Positions 9,613 through 16,692 of a DNA stretch of 24,684 nucleotides are shown here, piece after piece. Under the pieces are notes generated by a model. It saw only the letters and a program-made list of their open reading frames with translations, searched no databases and had not been told where the DNA came from. Position 1 is the stretch's first letter; each line of letters opens with the position of its first letter. The stretch spans positions 1 to 24,684 of the IMG/VR virus record IMGVR_UViG_3300027759_000399; one strand, given 5' to 3'. This stretch comes from a virus. The translations under genes and the position numbers were made by a program.

Positions 9613-10052
9613 CAGCCCTGCACTCTGCTTCGCATGTAACGGTAAAAGTTACGAGTTGCATTTGTGGCATTTGGAGACTCTGCAATGCGGGCATATACAG
9701 GAAGATATGCAGTTAACTTAGCAATATCCTCATTGTTCTGCGCACTAAGCATTGAGGGTGCAGCCATTACTTCTTCGCCTGCGTTTGGTCCCATGGCAGC
9801 ACCAGTATCTACACCTTCTTCTGGGTAAATAGTGGGCGCATCAATCGGAACAATCCCTGAATCAGCAGCACCACGCATAGTGGAACCTGCTGCCTTGAGA
9901 TTAACGCCTGACTTGTTCATCTTTGCCGCTGTTTGAAGTTCGTAGAAATCGCCGCCGTTATCCATATTAGGTGTGTACTGTGCTGGTTGTCCTGCACTGC
10001 CTGCACCACCTGTTGCGGATACCGCAAAGTTATTTTCTGCTGCTACTGCCAT
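9612..10052 (-). CDS. Hypothetical virion-module protein, 146 aa
   Basis: I do not recognise it. Residues 1-100 are rich in Gly, Ala, Asn and Pro and probably flexible. The last ~45 residues form a helical segment (LTAYLPVYARIAESP) that ends in a basic tail. A GAAGGG-type ribosome site lies just upstream of the ATG. The stop overlaps the start of the 2095-aa gene by one base, so the two are probably translated together. A scaffold, chaperone or small internal virion component is possible, but nothing in the sequence decides it. Confidence 0.8.
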   Translation of the reverse strand: MAVAAENNFAVSATGGAGSAGQPAQYTPNMDNGGDFYELQTAAKMNKSGVNLKAAGSTMRGAADSGIVPIDAPTIYPEEGVDTGAAMGPNAGEEVMAAPSMLSAQNNEDIAKLTAYLPVYARIAESPNATNATRNFYRYMRSRVQG

Positions 10053-10168
10053 TTCTATTTCCCTTCGCTATAAGAGCGACTAATTAAAAGTTGGTGAGCA
10101 GTTTGGTATCTTGCCCAGGATAGTTCCTGCCACTTATTTAGAGTCGCTGTACATTGGCGACTTGTTCA
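10053..10168. other. Short intergenic stretch with hairpin in the virion operon
   Basis: These 116 bases have no supported gene. A perfect 5-bp inverted repeat, GTCGC at 10143-10147 and GCGAC at 10157-10161, can form a hairpin with a 9-base loop. A third related copy (GCGAC near 10066) could pair alternatively. On the minus transcript the hairpin is followed by an A/T-rich stretch but no clear U-run, so it may be an attenuator or processing site rather than a terminator. Confidence 0.35.
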
Positions 10169-10330
10169 CTACTTGTTCTTTGAACCTCTAGTTCCTCCAG
10201 GTTGCTTGCCAAAGGCTGTTGAGCCTCCTGCAGACGAACCTGCGCGTGGTACACCATCCTTGCGGGCTGGCTTTACATACGCTTTTCCTGGTGTTCCTTG
10301 ATTAGCGACTGATTTCTTTGTCATCTTCAT
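10169..10330 (-). CDS. Small basic protein, 53 aa
   Basis: The reading frame starts MKMTKKSVANQG and ends GGTRGSKNK. It is rich in Lys, Arg, Gly and Ser with almost no hydrophobic residues, so it is probably disordered and may bind nucleic acid. A strong ribosome site (AGGAGGTG) lies about 7 bases before the ATG, which is the main support for it being real. It sits 15 bases after the portal stop. Internal Met3 is an alternative start. A DNA-condensing or head-assembly accessory role is a guess. Confidence 0.7.
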   Translation of the reverse strand: MKMTKKSVANQGTPGKAYVKPARKDGVPRAGSSAGGSTAFGKQPGGTRGSKNK

Positions 10331-10345
10331 ATTTCTTTCACCTCC

Positions 10346-12154
10346 TCAGGCTGGTGTACGGCGGATTAGTGAAGCCTGTAAATTAGGCTCACCTCTTTGT
10401 GTTAATCCTGCTAGTAATGATTGAACATCTGGTCTACCACCTGGAGCAATCTGTCCTGGTGCCACACCAACCATGCGACCAGTAGCACTTAAGCCTTCTG
10501 GTAACCCACCGCCTCCACCTGGTTGCCCTGGCATGCCCATTTCTGGACCCATCTGCTCAAGCATTGCTGGTGCTGGTTGCTCAACTGGAGCAAACGCCTC
10601 TGAAACTGCAACTTCGATTGAAGTTCCCTTTTGGCGTGCGTTAATAACTGATGAAAGTTTGTACAAAATGTCAGAAGGGTCTTGACCTTGGGATGCAAGT
10701 GCAGGAATTGCCTGTGCGTATGATGCAATCGCTTGCTTCATAGCATCGCGCAGTTCCTCTGTGTCAACCTTTTCTTCTTCTTGTGATGCGTTAAACGAAA
10801 ATGGCATCTGACGGCGTAAGAAGTCGCGTGAAATCAACTTATCACCGCGTGCTTGTAGTCCAAAGACCAATGCACGGTTAGGGTCAAGCCCTGCCATCAA
10901 ACCATATTGAACATCTACGGTGTAATCGCCAGCAATATCCTTGGCTGGGTTGTACTTAATCGCATAAGGCACACCATTACGGTTACCCTTGATGTCTTTA
11001 ATCTCTCCACCGAATACTTTTTCGTCAACTTCTAGGGCTAGACCCATTAAGTCAACAAATACGCGGGCAAACATTGCGTGTGCTGTTTTAACCTGGGTAT
11101 CAAATCCACCCATAAGAGCCTGCACACCACGACCCGTAACGATTGAAGCATCAATGTTACCTGTTCGTGACTCAGGATAACGGCTGCCTAAGCGCAGTTC
11201 TCCTTCAAGCACTTGCTGTTGCGCAAAAGCACCTTGAGGTATTTCCAACGGTATTCTGCGAATTTCGGAAGGGCGTTCAGAACGAATAATTGCATCTGGT
11301 CCAAGGGCTAACTCCTGGTCGTTTCTTCCCATTGCGATGGGGGCTTGTACTGACTTGGTTGCCGCTTCAAGTGAAAGAAGCGCATATCGTGCTTTTGCAA
11401 CTTGAATTGCAAGCACATCATCAAACTGCCCACGGCTTTCGCCATCAAGTGAAGGGCGCTCTACAACACGGATAAGACATTTGCCGATTGGATTCTTGCT
11501 ACGAGCAAGGATTAAATCATGGCGGTTAGGTAGGAATAAAACATCTTGGTCTTTATCGTGGTAACGAACAATCTCAGACATGGTTGAAGGATTGTCTCTA
11601 TCATAAATAAGATGAGCCAACTCTGGATACTCAGCCATTAACTCTGCTGTTGGCTTCTGCATACGCTGGAAGAACATAAGTACGCGACCAAAGCGGTCCA
11701 TTACTGGGTAGCAACCTGTTGAATCAAAGAAGTTGATGCGAGGCATCTTTACTTCATAATCAATTTCAATCTGTGCTGGAACAAAACCATAAGTTACATA
11801 TCTGTCAGCAGCGCTAAACATCTGTGTCTGCAAGTCTGAGAAGTCAACGATAGCGTTAACAATTTCTTCACGCTTATCTGCTTTCTTGCGAGCAGTCTCT
11901 GACACCATAGATGGTGAGTTACAGTTAAATGCTGGAAGTGGAGCGATTACTTCGGAGGTATCACGGGCTGCAATATCCACCATGTTTGCCACGATTGGGT
12001 CCGAGAAAGGACCGTCTGGGAACAAGTCTGGGTAGACATCGCGCATTAAACCCTTGCGAACAAGCAGGACCTTCTGCATACGAGCATCACGCTCTGTATA
12101 AATACGGCGGTAGCGGTCATAGTTCTCTTTAATATCTTCGATAGAGTAAGCCAC
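10346..12154 (-). CDS. Portal protein, ~602 aa
   Basis: Portal proteins form the dodecameric ring through which DNA enters and leaves the capsid. The identification rests on position directly after the large terminase, on length, and on an alpha/beta core followed by a long helical segment with LMGGFDTQVKTAHAMFARVF (around residues 355-375), typical of portal stems. The C-terminal ~80 residues are Gly/Pro/Gln-rich. Start: the frame opens with GTG at 12160, but AAGGAGGT ends only one base before that codon. GTG at 12154 has normal spacing (about 5 bases) and is preferred. The gene begins 14 bases after the terminase stop. Confidence 0.85.
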   Translation of the reverse strand: MAYSIEDIKENYDRYRRIYTERDARMQKVLLVRKGLMRDVYPDLFPDGPFSDPIVANMVDIAARDTSEVIAPLPAFNCNSPSMVSETARKKADKREEIVNAIVDFSDLQTQMFSAADRYVTYGFVPAQIEIDYEVKMPRINFFDSTGCYPVMDRFGRVLMFFQRMQKPTAELMAEYPELAHLIYDRDNPSTMSEIVRYHDKDQDVLFLPNRHDLILARSKNPIGKCLIRVVERPSLDGESRGQFDDVLAIQVAKARYALLSLEAATKSVQAPIAMGRNDQELALGPDAIIRSERPSEIRRIPLEIPQGAFAQQQVLEGELRLGSRYPESRTGNIDASIVTGRGVQALMGGFDTQVKTAHAMFARVFVDLMGLALEVDEKVFGGEIKDIKGNRNGVPYAIKYNPAKDIAGDYTVDVQYGLMAGLDPNRALVFGLQARGDKLISRDFLRRQMPFSFNASQEEEKVDTEELRDAMKQAIASYAQAIPALASQGQDPSDILYKLSSVINARQKGTSIEVAVSEAFAPVEQPAPAMLEQMGPEMGMPGQPGGGGGLPEGLSATGRMVGVAPGQIAPGGRPDVQSLLAGLTQRGEPNLQASLIRRTPA

Positions 12155-12168
12155 ATCCACCTCCTTTT

Positions 12169-14043
12169 CTATGCGTACATATCCTCTAGTTCATCCAGAT
12201 TTATGTAAGTCTGTTGTTGACGGTCATACTTCGTTTGAAATATGCTGTAGTTGCCGTGCCTTCGTGAGTACGACTGTGTTGATGTAATTCTGTCTCGGCA
12301 TGCTAGTTCAACGAACCAGAACGCCATCACGCAGTCAGTCTTTTGTGACTTAGGCGCATCTGGGTACCAGGTAATCAACTGCTCAATTAAAGCCTTTAAG
12401 CCTTCTGACTGATGTGTTGATGGAAATTCAATGAGGGCGTTGCCTTCTTCATAATCGTGAAACAGGGTAGTAAGCGATGCAACACCAAAGTCTGCATCCC
12501 ATTTATTGTTTCCTGTATGATGTTCTTTAAGTGTTGCACCCTTACTTGTGAGGTATTCCCGAACCTCTCGGTCCTGAGTTAACATGGTTTGAAAAGCATT
12601 TTTTTCAACTCGCCACTCAGAAACTCGGTACTTGTCTGTCCAGTCCTTAATTAAGGAACGAATACCATCAGGCTTCATGCCTGGTTGGTTGGACACATCC
12701 AAGATATATCGCTTCTGTGTAGAGATGTCTAAGCCGATACATACGGCTGCAGTAAATCCAGAACCTGCAGGGTCAAGACCAGCCATAACAATCAAGCCAT
12801 CCATACCGTTAGTTCTGTTACCAGCCTTACCTTTAGGGATAAGTCCGATATTTCGAGCGCCATTGATGACACCCTTTACTGCAGCGCCAGGGAAGGCAGA
12901 GTCCTCATGGACTTGCTGTTGCTGATAAACCATTGCCCAAAGATTGGGCGACATACGACCACGCTTTTTTGCAAGAGCAGGTCCAGTCCATTTGTCGTAC
13001 AAACCATCTTCATCTGGGATACCTTTACCACTGATGGGTGGCATATTGGTCTTAGCCCAGAGAGTTACCCAATCAGTAGGGTCCTCCGCAAATTCTAATA
13101 CTGCGGGTTGTGCAAAGTATGTCCAGGGGGAAGTCTCGTCTGGGTAACGCATTGGGTCACGCAATTCAGAGTACAAGTCCTTAGGGCGAAGGCGAGTGCC
13201 TACGACAAGTAACTTACCGCCGTCTTGGTCAATACGGGACATAACCTCAGACTGAATCCAGTCAATTTGCTTTTCATACTCATGGGCGTTGGTATGGTCA
13301 ACACAGTCATCCATGATGATTAAGTCAGCACGGGCACCGTAGATATGACCACGAACACCAATAGCCTGAACGGTTGGGTCCTTTTCGCCTGAGTCTCTTG
13401 CCTCGGAGGACAAGTAAATTAAGTCCTGCTTCCACGAATCCGAATTCTTTTCAAAGCCCCCAGGTGGACCAAATGCCAGGTGGAGGTCTTGGTACTTAGG
13501 ATGAGTTAAACGGTTCTTGATGGAAAGCAGGAACTTTTGCGCCATAGCCTGTGTCTTAGACACGATGATGATTCTTATGTTTGGGTTACGGCAAATCTCG
13601 TAGAGCGCATAGTTGACCGTGATGGTCGTAGACTTAGCATGCTCTGGTGGGGTATTAACAATCAGTAGGTCTGGGTCCCCAGGCTCAAATATGATGGAAG
13701 GATGCACATCAACGGGAGGTCGGGATTCCAATAAGTCAATCCAATGTCGTTGATGTGGATAGACTTCGGAGCCTAGATACTTGCTAGAAAACTCCGCAAA
13801 AGGAGGCACTTCCTCACGGGGTGTATTGATGTCCCCACGGGCGGTCATGGACCGTACCTTGTCTACTCCTAGTGCAAAGGAGGGGTCTGTCTTACGGTAA
13901 TACTCGTAGGTCTTTACACTTCGACCCACGGCATCCATCGCTTTTTGTACAGAGTACCCCTGCATAAGAAAATCTATAACTTGCTTTTTAATGGCATCCG
14001 ACTTATGGGATGCGGCAGTCGTTCTTTTTCTTTCCATAGGCAT
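12169..14043 (-). CDS. terL: Terminase large subunit with N-terminal HTH-like segment, 624 aa
   Basis: The DNA-packaging motor: ATPase plus headful or cos-cutting nuclease. The Walker A-like motif is TPPEHAKST (131-139), Walker B is LIIMDD (241-246), and a coupling-type motif VVGTRLR follows near 275-285. The RNase H-like nuclease half begins with the acidic strand MAGLDPAGSG (around 430) and has a later conserved Asp in KTDCVMAFW (around 585). The first ~65 residues (QVIDFLMQGYSVQKAMDAVG) resemble the helix-turn-helix of small terminase subunits. No separate small subunit gene is visible, so DNA recognition may be carried here. Start: ATG 14043 or 14037; neither has a good ribosome site, so initiation may be leaderless or weak. 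First gene of the leftward operon. Confidence 0.93.
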   Translation of the reverse strand: MPMERKRTTAASHKSDAIKKQVIDFLMQGYSVQKAMDAVGRSVKTYEYYRKTDPSFALGVDKVRSMTARGDINTPREEVPPFAEFSSKYLGSEVYPHQRHWIDLLESRPPVDVHPSIIFEPGDPDLLIVNTPPEHAKSTTITVNYALYEICRNPNIRIIIVSKTQAMAQKFLLSIKNRLTHPKYQDLHLAFGPPGGFEKNSDSWKQDLIYLSSEARDSGEKDPTVQAIGVRGHIYGARADLIIMDDCVDHTNAHEYEKQIDWIQSEVMSRIDQDGGKLLVVGTRLRPKDLYSELRDPMRYPDETSPWTYFAQPAVLEFAEDPTDWVTLWAKTNMPPISGKGIPDEDGLYDKWTGPALAKKRGRMSPNLWAMVYQQQQVHEDSAFPGAAVKGVINGARNIGLIPKGKAGNRTNGMDGLIVMAGLDPAGSGFTAAVCIGLDISTQKRYILDVSNQPGMKPDGIRSLIKDWTDKYRVSEWRVEKNAFQTMLTQDREVREYLTSKGATLKEHHTGNNKWDADFGVASLTTLFHDYEEGNALIEFPSTHQSEGLKALIEQLITWYPDAPKSQKTDCVMAFWFVELACRDRITSTQSYSRRHGNYSIFQTKYDRQQQTYINLDELEDMYA

Positions 14044-14089
14044 GTAGCAGAAACGCGACTTTTTGGGAGCGTTTCGCTTAACTCTCTTT

Positions 14090-14229
14090 CCTAACCGTAG
14101 GCTGTAGCCCTAAGGCGGAAGCCGTAGGTTAGGGCGTTTATTAGGGTACCAGCCTTAGGGCTGGTTGCTAGTAAGCAGAGGGGCTACATTATTTACGCCC
14201 CTCACTATACTATAGGTGTCCAGAGACAC
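14090..14229. repeat. Array of four hairpins between the modules
   Basis: Four inverted repeats stand in a row. First, CCTAACC (14090-14096) pairs with GGTTAGG (14127-14133) and an inner GGCT/AGCC helix. Second, ACCAGCC (14148-14154) pairs with GGCTGGT (14159-14165) around a 4-base loop. Third, GAGGGGC (14178-14184) pairs with GCCCCTC (14197-14203). Fourth, GTGTC (14216-14220) pairs with GACAC (14225-14229). TTAGGG or CCCTAA hexamers recur several times and allow alternative pairings. T-runs follow on the plus strand (14241-14268), so the last hairpin could terminate rightward transcripts. A noncoding RNA, packaging site or terminator cluster are all possible. Confidence 0.5.
14205..14216 (-). 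promoter_or_regulatory. Candidate leftward promoter -10 region for the virion operon
   Basis: Read on the minus strand the sequence contains TATAGTATAGT, two overlapping matches to an actinobacterial TANNNT -10 box. It lies about 160 bases upstream of the terminase start. No strong -35 box stands at the usual distance; the GTGTC dyad and A-runs lie there instead. The stretch is nearly symmetric, so a plus-strand reading (TATACT) is also possible. Confidence 0.3.
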
Positions 14230-14332
14230 TTTATTGGACACTTTTTTTCAAAGTTTTTTTAAAAATCTTTTAGCCATAGTAAAAGTGCAGGTCAGCGCCC
14301 CATAACGAGGACTATCAAAGTTATGTGGGTAC

Positions 14333-14454
14333 ATACACATATACACATATACACCGCATTTAACAACCCTGGGGTCGGACAGACCCTGCAATGACTCATC
14401 TACTTACAAGAACAAAGCAAAGCCGATGCGATGCGATGCAAGCACTAGCGATGC
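14333..14454. repeat. Short direct repeats, candidate origin-type iterons
   Basis: ATACACAT is repeated in tandem at 14333 and 14341, with a partial third copy ending at 14355. GATGC then occurs at 14425, 14430 and 14435 with a 5-base period, and again at 14450. Clustered repeats in a noncoding, divergent region next to A/T-rich tracts resemble iteron-type origins. No initiator gene is visible beside them, and short repeats of this kind are not specific. Confidence 0.35.
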
Positions 14455-14581
14455 GAGCGGGCTATCACTCACAAGGCGGTTAACTATTTCCCCTACAAGG
14501 TGCGCGGGGGGCGGGTGGCATGCATGCGGGGGCGCTCACTCTCGCCGTCTCACATATTGAGACACACGCTCACACGCGGGA

Positions 14582-14597
14582 TGTGATGCAACTCACA
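14582..14597. promoter_or_regulatory. CRP/GlxR-like dyad 1
   Basis: TGTGATGCAACTCACA matches the TGTGA-N6-TCACA consensus of CRP-family regulators exactly. It ends 30 bases before a TTGACA box (14628) that precedes the SprT-like gene. Actinobacterial hosts use GlxR/Cmr-type CRP homologues with this consensus. Confidence 0.5.
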
Positions 14598-14627
14598 AAA
14601 ATAATTTGAAAATGTCCGATTTGTCGG

Positions 14628-14656
14628 TTGACACCGCATGCATGGGGCATGAGATG
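14628..14656 (+). promoter_or_regulatory. Candidate rightward promoter
   Basis: TTGACA at 14628-14633 is a perfect -35 box. The hexamer 17 bases later (GAGATG) is a poor -10, so the promoter may need an activator at the upstream dyad. TTGACACCGCATG recurs at 17822. A small hairpin (CCGA-TTTG-TCGG) sits directly upstream, and GATGG/CCATC and TTAAG/CTTAA inverted repeats lie in the leader before 14710. Confidence 0.35.
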
Positions 14657-14709
14657 GTTCTCCCATCGCTTAAGTCACAACGGCTTAACGAGAACAGGAG
14701 AAAAAGAAA

Positions 14710-15369
14710 ATGACACAAGAAATGCACGCAGAATCTAACAAGGTGATTGCCCGCGTTGTTGCAAAGCAGAACAAAGCGGAGGCACTCTCAACTCTCACAA
14801 AGGCACTAGAACAAGCCCATGAAATCATCAAGGCAGAAACAGGCGCACCCCGTGCGACTCTCCTCGTAACCCGTGACCTCAAGGGTCGCCGAGGACATTT
14901 CACCCCTTACACCCCTTGGCGCACCGAGGATGAGGTTTTCAACGAGATTGCTTTCAACCTTGAGACTTTCTCAAGCGCCGAGGATTTATTCTCAACACTT
15001 TTGCACGAGGTGGCGCACTCACTCAATCACATGAACGGAATTGAGGATTGCTCATCCAACCAATATCACAATGCAAAATTCAAGACACAAGCCGAGGCGT
15101 TAGGTCTTAAGACCGAAAAAACCAAAAAGGGTTACTCATCCACAAGCCTCACCGATTTTGGCGCTAAGCGATGGGCAAAAGCCCTCAAGATTGTTGCAAC
15201 CGCTTATGACCTCACCGCACTAGGCGAGGGCACACAAAAGCCAAAAGGCAGAAACACCAACCTCATCAAAGCACAATGCGATTGTGAGCAGATAATCCGC
15301 GCAAGCGCCACCGTAATCCAATCAGGCGTGATGTGCTCACAATGTGAGACATACTTCAAGGCGGTGTGA
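14710..15369 (+). CDS. SprT-like zinc metalloprotease, 219 aa
   Basis: The HExxH zinc-protease motif is His99-Glu100-Val-Ala-His103 in LLHEVAHSLNH, followed by a third-ligand region near NQYHNAKF (residues 117-124), as in SprT/Spartan-type proteins. A C-terminal zinc ribbon is made by Cys190/Cys192 and Cys209/Cys212. SprT-family proteases cleave DNA-bound or cross-linked proteins; in phages the target is unknown. An AGGAG ribosome site lies about 10 bases before the ATG. First gene of the rightward operon, just behind the candidate promoter, so it is likely made early. A TTAAGACAG motif overlaps the end of the gene. Confidence 0.82.
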   Translation: MTQEMHAESNKVIARVVAKQNKAEALSTLTKALEQAHEIIKAETGAPRATLLVTRDLKGRRGHFTPYTPWRTEDEVFNEIAFNLETFSSAEDLFSTLLHEVAHSLNHMNGIEDCSSNQYHNAKFKTQAEALGLKTEKTKKGYSSTSLTDFGAKRWAKALKIVATAYDLTALGEGTQKPKGRNTNLIKAQCDCEQIIRASATVIQSGVMCSQCETYFKAV

Positions 15370-15382
15370 CTTAAGACAGAAA

Positions 15383-15457
15383 GCCCCCGCCCGATAAGTC
15401 GGCACAGGTTCACGACCTACGGGGGCACGAACTCTCAACCTAAGGTAGAGGGTTAGG
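15383..15457 (+). ncRNA. Structured leader element copy 1 (three-way junction)
   Basis: P1 pairs GCCCCCG (15383-15389) with CGGGGGC (15420-15426). P2 is CCGA-TAAG-TCGG (15391-15402). P3 is AGGT-TCACG-ACCT (15406-15418). One base separates P1 from P2, three separate P2 from P3, and a single A separates P3 from P1. After P1 comes ACGA. A further hairpin CTCT/AGAG with inner ACC/GGT (15432-15450) competes with CCTAA/TTAGG (15439-15457). It lies after the SprT-like gene and upstream of the 86-aa gene. The junction architecture matches copies at 15868 and 16693. Confidence 0.55.
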
Positions 15458-15500
15458 TGTGACAGACATCACATCGGAAATCCCACACATGGGAGCCGAT
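15458..15500. promoter_or_regulatory. CRP/GlxR-like dyad 2 with adjoining hairpin
   Basis: TGTGACAGACATCACA at 15458-15473 is an exact TGTGA-N6-TCACA match. Directly after it ATCGG (15473-15477) pairs with CCGAT (15496-15500), enclosing CCCA/TGGG. Unlike the other copies, no TTGAC box follows, and the dyad stands after, not before, a three-way-junction element. Confidence 0.45.
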
Positions 15501-15573
15501 ATGTGAGAAGGTAACACCAAGCAAGACCGCAAGAGGTAAAGCGCCCCTTGTGTATTAAGACAGGAGAAAGAAC

Positions 15574-15834
15574 ATGACAGTAAACGAGTTAATTGAAGCC
15601 CTAACAGATGCCGTAGAAAGTGACGAGTCTCTAGGGGATAAGGAGATATGTATCGGGGATGTGCAGAACGGTAAGATTCGCCGTTATGAAATCAACGACC
15701 ACGCCGAAGTGTTTATGACCTCATCCGAGGCAGATGATGACGATGAAGAAGAAGAAAGATTTTGGATTACGGTTTCACAAGATGCCGCCAATTTCTACAA
15801 GGTGCCAAGCGACCTAGTAGACCAGTACCGCTAA
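15574..15834 (+). CDS. Hypothetical acidic protein, 86 aa
   Basis: I do not recognise it. It is strongly acidic, with a run of Asp/Glu near residues 51-61 (ADDDDEEEE) between two short beta-rich parts. The N-terminal motif VNELIEAL followed by ICIGDV resembles many small phage proteins of unknown function. The start is well fixed: a TTAAGACAGGAG sequence, combining the dispersed motif with an AGGAG ribosome site, ends 8 bases before the ATG. Acidic phage proteins can act as DNA mimics, but nothing here proves that. Confidence 0.75.
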   Translation: MTVNELIEALTDAVESDESLGDKEICIGDVQNGKIRRYEINDHAEVFMTSSEADDDDEEEERFWITVSQDAANFYKVPSDLVDQYR

Positions 15835-15851
15835 CATGTATTAAGACACAA

Positions 15852-15867
15852 TGTGACCAACATCACA
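15852..15867. promoter_or_regulatory. CRP/GlxR-like dyad 3
   Basis: TGTGACCAACATCACA is an exact TGTGA-N6-TCACA match. It ends 10 bases before TTGACA (15878) and abuts the second three-way-junction element. An 8-base TTAAGACA copy lies 3 bases upstream. Confidence 0.5.
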
Positions 15868-15951
15868 GCCCCAACCCTTGACAGAAGGCGCGTGTTCACG
15901 ACACGATTGGGGCACAAGGTAAGGCGGGGAAATTCCCCCCTTACTGGCACC
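15868..15951 (+). ncRNA. Structured leader element copy 2 (three-way junction)
   Basis: P1 pairs GCCCCAA (15868-15874) with TTGGGGC (15907-15913). P2 is CCTT-GACAG-AAGG (15876-15888). P3 is CGTGT-TCACG-ACACG (15891-15905). As in copy 1 there is one base between P1 and P2 and a single A between P3 and P1, and the P3 loop TCACG is identical. ACAAG then leads into a long hairpin P4: GTAAGG (15919-15924) with CCTTAC (15939-15944) plus GGGG/CCCC around a 5-base loop. It ends with GGCACC, shared with copy 3. A TTGACA inside P2 could instead be read as a -35 box. The downstream gene starts at 15975. Confidence 0.6.
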
Positions 15952-15974
15952 AAAAAGAACGGGAGAAAAAGAAC

Positions 15975-16349
15975 ATGGCAACAAGAAGCACAATCGGAAT
16001 CCGCCAAGCGGATGGCACAATCAAGGCAATTTATTGTCATTGGGATGGATACCCTGACGGGGTAGGTGCTGGCTTAAGACAGAACTACAACAGCAAGGAA
16101 CAGGCAGAACAACTCATCGCCCTTGGTGGATTTTCTGCACTCATGGAGACACTAGAAGAAACCAAGGCGGGAGCCTATGGGACACCAAGCGACAGCGCCC
16201 GCACCTTTCTTGACACTACCGATTGGGTGCGAAACTTCAACGCGGGAGAAGAATACTTCTACCTTTGGAATCCTGATACCAACCAATGGACTTACAGCAA
16301 CGGAGAACAAATGTTCTTAGGTATTAAGACAGAAGCGGAGGTGGCGTAA
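15975..16349 (+). CDS. Conserved phage protein of unknown function (MATRSTI family), 124 aa
   Basis: The N-terminus, MATRSTIGI followed by DGTIKAIYCHWDGYPDGVG, matches a small protein family I recall from many unrelated tailed phages. It always starts with this MATRSTI signature and a CHWDGY motif (here Cys-His-Trp-Asp-Gly-Tyr near residues 21-26). No biochemical role is known to me. A GGGAG ribosome site lies 9 bases upstream, right after structured element copy 2. Its stop overlaps the next start (TAATG). Two TTAAGACAG copies lie inside (16074 and 16324); the second encodes the I-K-T of its C-terminal end. Confidence 0.85.
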   Translation: MATRSTIGIRQADGTIKAIYCHWDGYPDGVGAGLRQNYNSKEQAEQLIALGGFSALMETLEETKAGAYGTPSDSARTFLDTTDWVRNFNAGEEYFYLWNPDTNQWTYSNGEQMFLGIKTEAEVA

Positions 16350-16531
16350 TGCCTAGCACATGTGAGGATTGCGACAGCGTGACACGCATCACACTTGCAC
16401 CTTATGGCATGAGATTCATGGCAGAGATTGCATGTCCTAAATGTGGTGTGTCTTACGACACAAACATTGACGACACAGATATTGAAGCCATCAAGAAATC
16501 ATTACTTAAGACAGAGGAGGTGACAGCATGA
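16349..16531 (+). CDS. Zinc-ribbon-like small protein, 60 aa
   Basis: Two CxxC pairs, CEDC (residues 5-8) and CPKC (residues 29-32), would bind one zinc ion. The C-terminal 25 residues are acidic and helical. It overlaps its upstream neighbour by TAATG and the next gene by ATGA. The ribosome site GGAGG overlaps the end of the upstream gene. An internal sequence, CGTGACACGCATCACA at 16378-16393, is a one-mismatch copy of the CRP-like dyad inside coding sequence. Function unknown; small zinc ribbons often bind nucleic acid or RNA polymerase. Confidence 0.75.
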   Translation: MPSTCEDCDSVTRITLAPYGMRFMAEIACPKCGVSYDTNIDDTDIEAIKKSLLKTEEVTA

Positions 16532-16662
16532 AGATTACCTTTAACCTTTACAGCGGAAGCGGTTTTGAATCTAAGAACACACTAAGCGCCGAGGATTTTG
16601 CAGAGTTCCGCAAACTAGCCGAGACTCTCAAACAATCAGTAAGAATTGTAAGTGTGTCTTAA
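16528..16662 (+). CDS. Hypothetical protein, 44 aa
   Basis: The frame reads MKITFNLYSGSGFESKN and ends SVRIVSVS. It starts inside the ATGA stop-start overlap of the 60-aa gene and has a good AGGAGG ribosome site fused to a TTAAGACAG copy (16506). A beta-hairpin followed by a helix is likely (SAEDFAEFRKLAETLKQ). No family recognised. Its TAA lies within a one-mismatch motif copy at 16659. Confidence 0.65.
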   Translation: MKITFNLYSGSGFESKNTLSAEDFAEFRKLAETLKQSVRIVSVS

Positions 16663-16676
16663 TACAGAAGAAAAAA

Positions 16677-16692
16677 TGTGATGCAAATCACA
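16677..16692. promoter_or_regulatory. CRP/GlxR-like dyad 4
   Basis: TGTGATGCAAATCACA is an exact TGTGA-N6-TCACA match. It ends 11 bases before TTGACG (16704) and directly abuts the third three-way-junction element. The order motif, dyad, junction is the same as at 15841-15951. Confidence 0.5.

Larger units (their letters stand above)
14044..14709. other. Divergent intergenic control region
   Basis: A 666-base gap between the leftward virion operon and the rightward early-type operon. I see no convincing gene. Left half: four hairpins and A/T-rich tracts. Middle: 8-bp repeats and GATGC repeats. Right half: G-rich stretches near 14502-14533, the palindrome GCATGCATGC at 14518-14527, a TGTGA-N6-TCACA dyad and a TTGACA box before the SprT-like gene. 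It is the natural place for divergent promoters and could also hold an origin or packaging site. Those roles are inferred from position and repeats only. Confidence 0.6.

Noticed and set aside
14101-14165. TTAGGG/CCCTAA repeats as telomere-like DNA
   Set aside because: Only a few irregular copies, explained better as arms of hairpins.
14685-14903. Minus-strand open frame opposite the SprT-like gene
   Set aside because: Antisense to a gene with a clear HExxH motif and good start; the product is Arg/Cys/Ser-rich without domain features.
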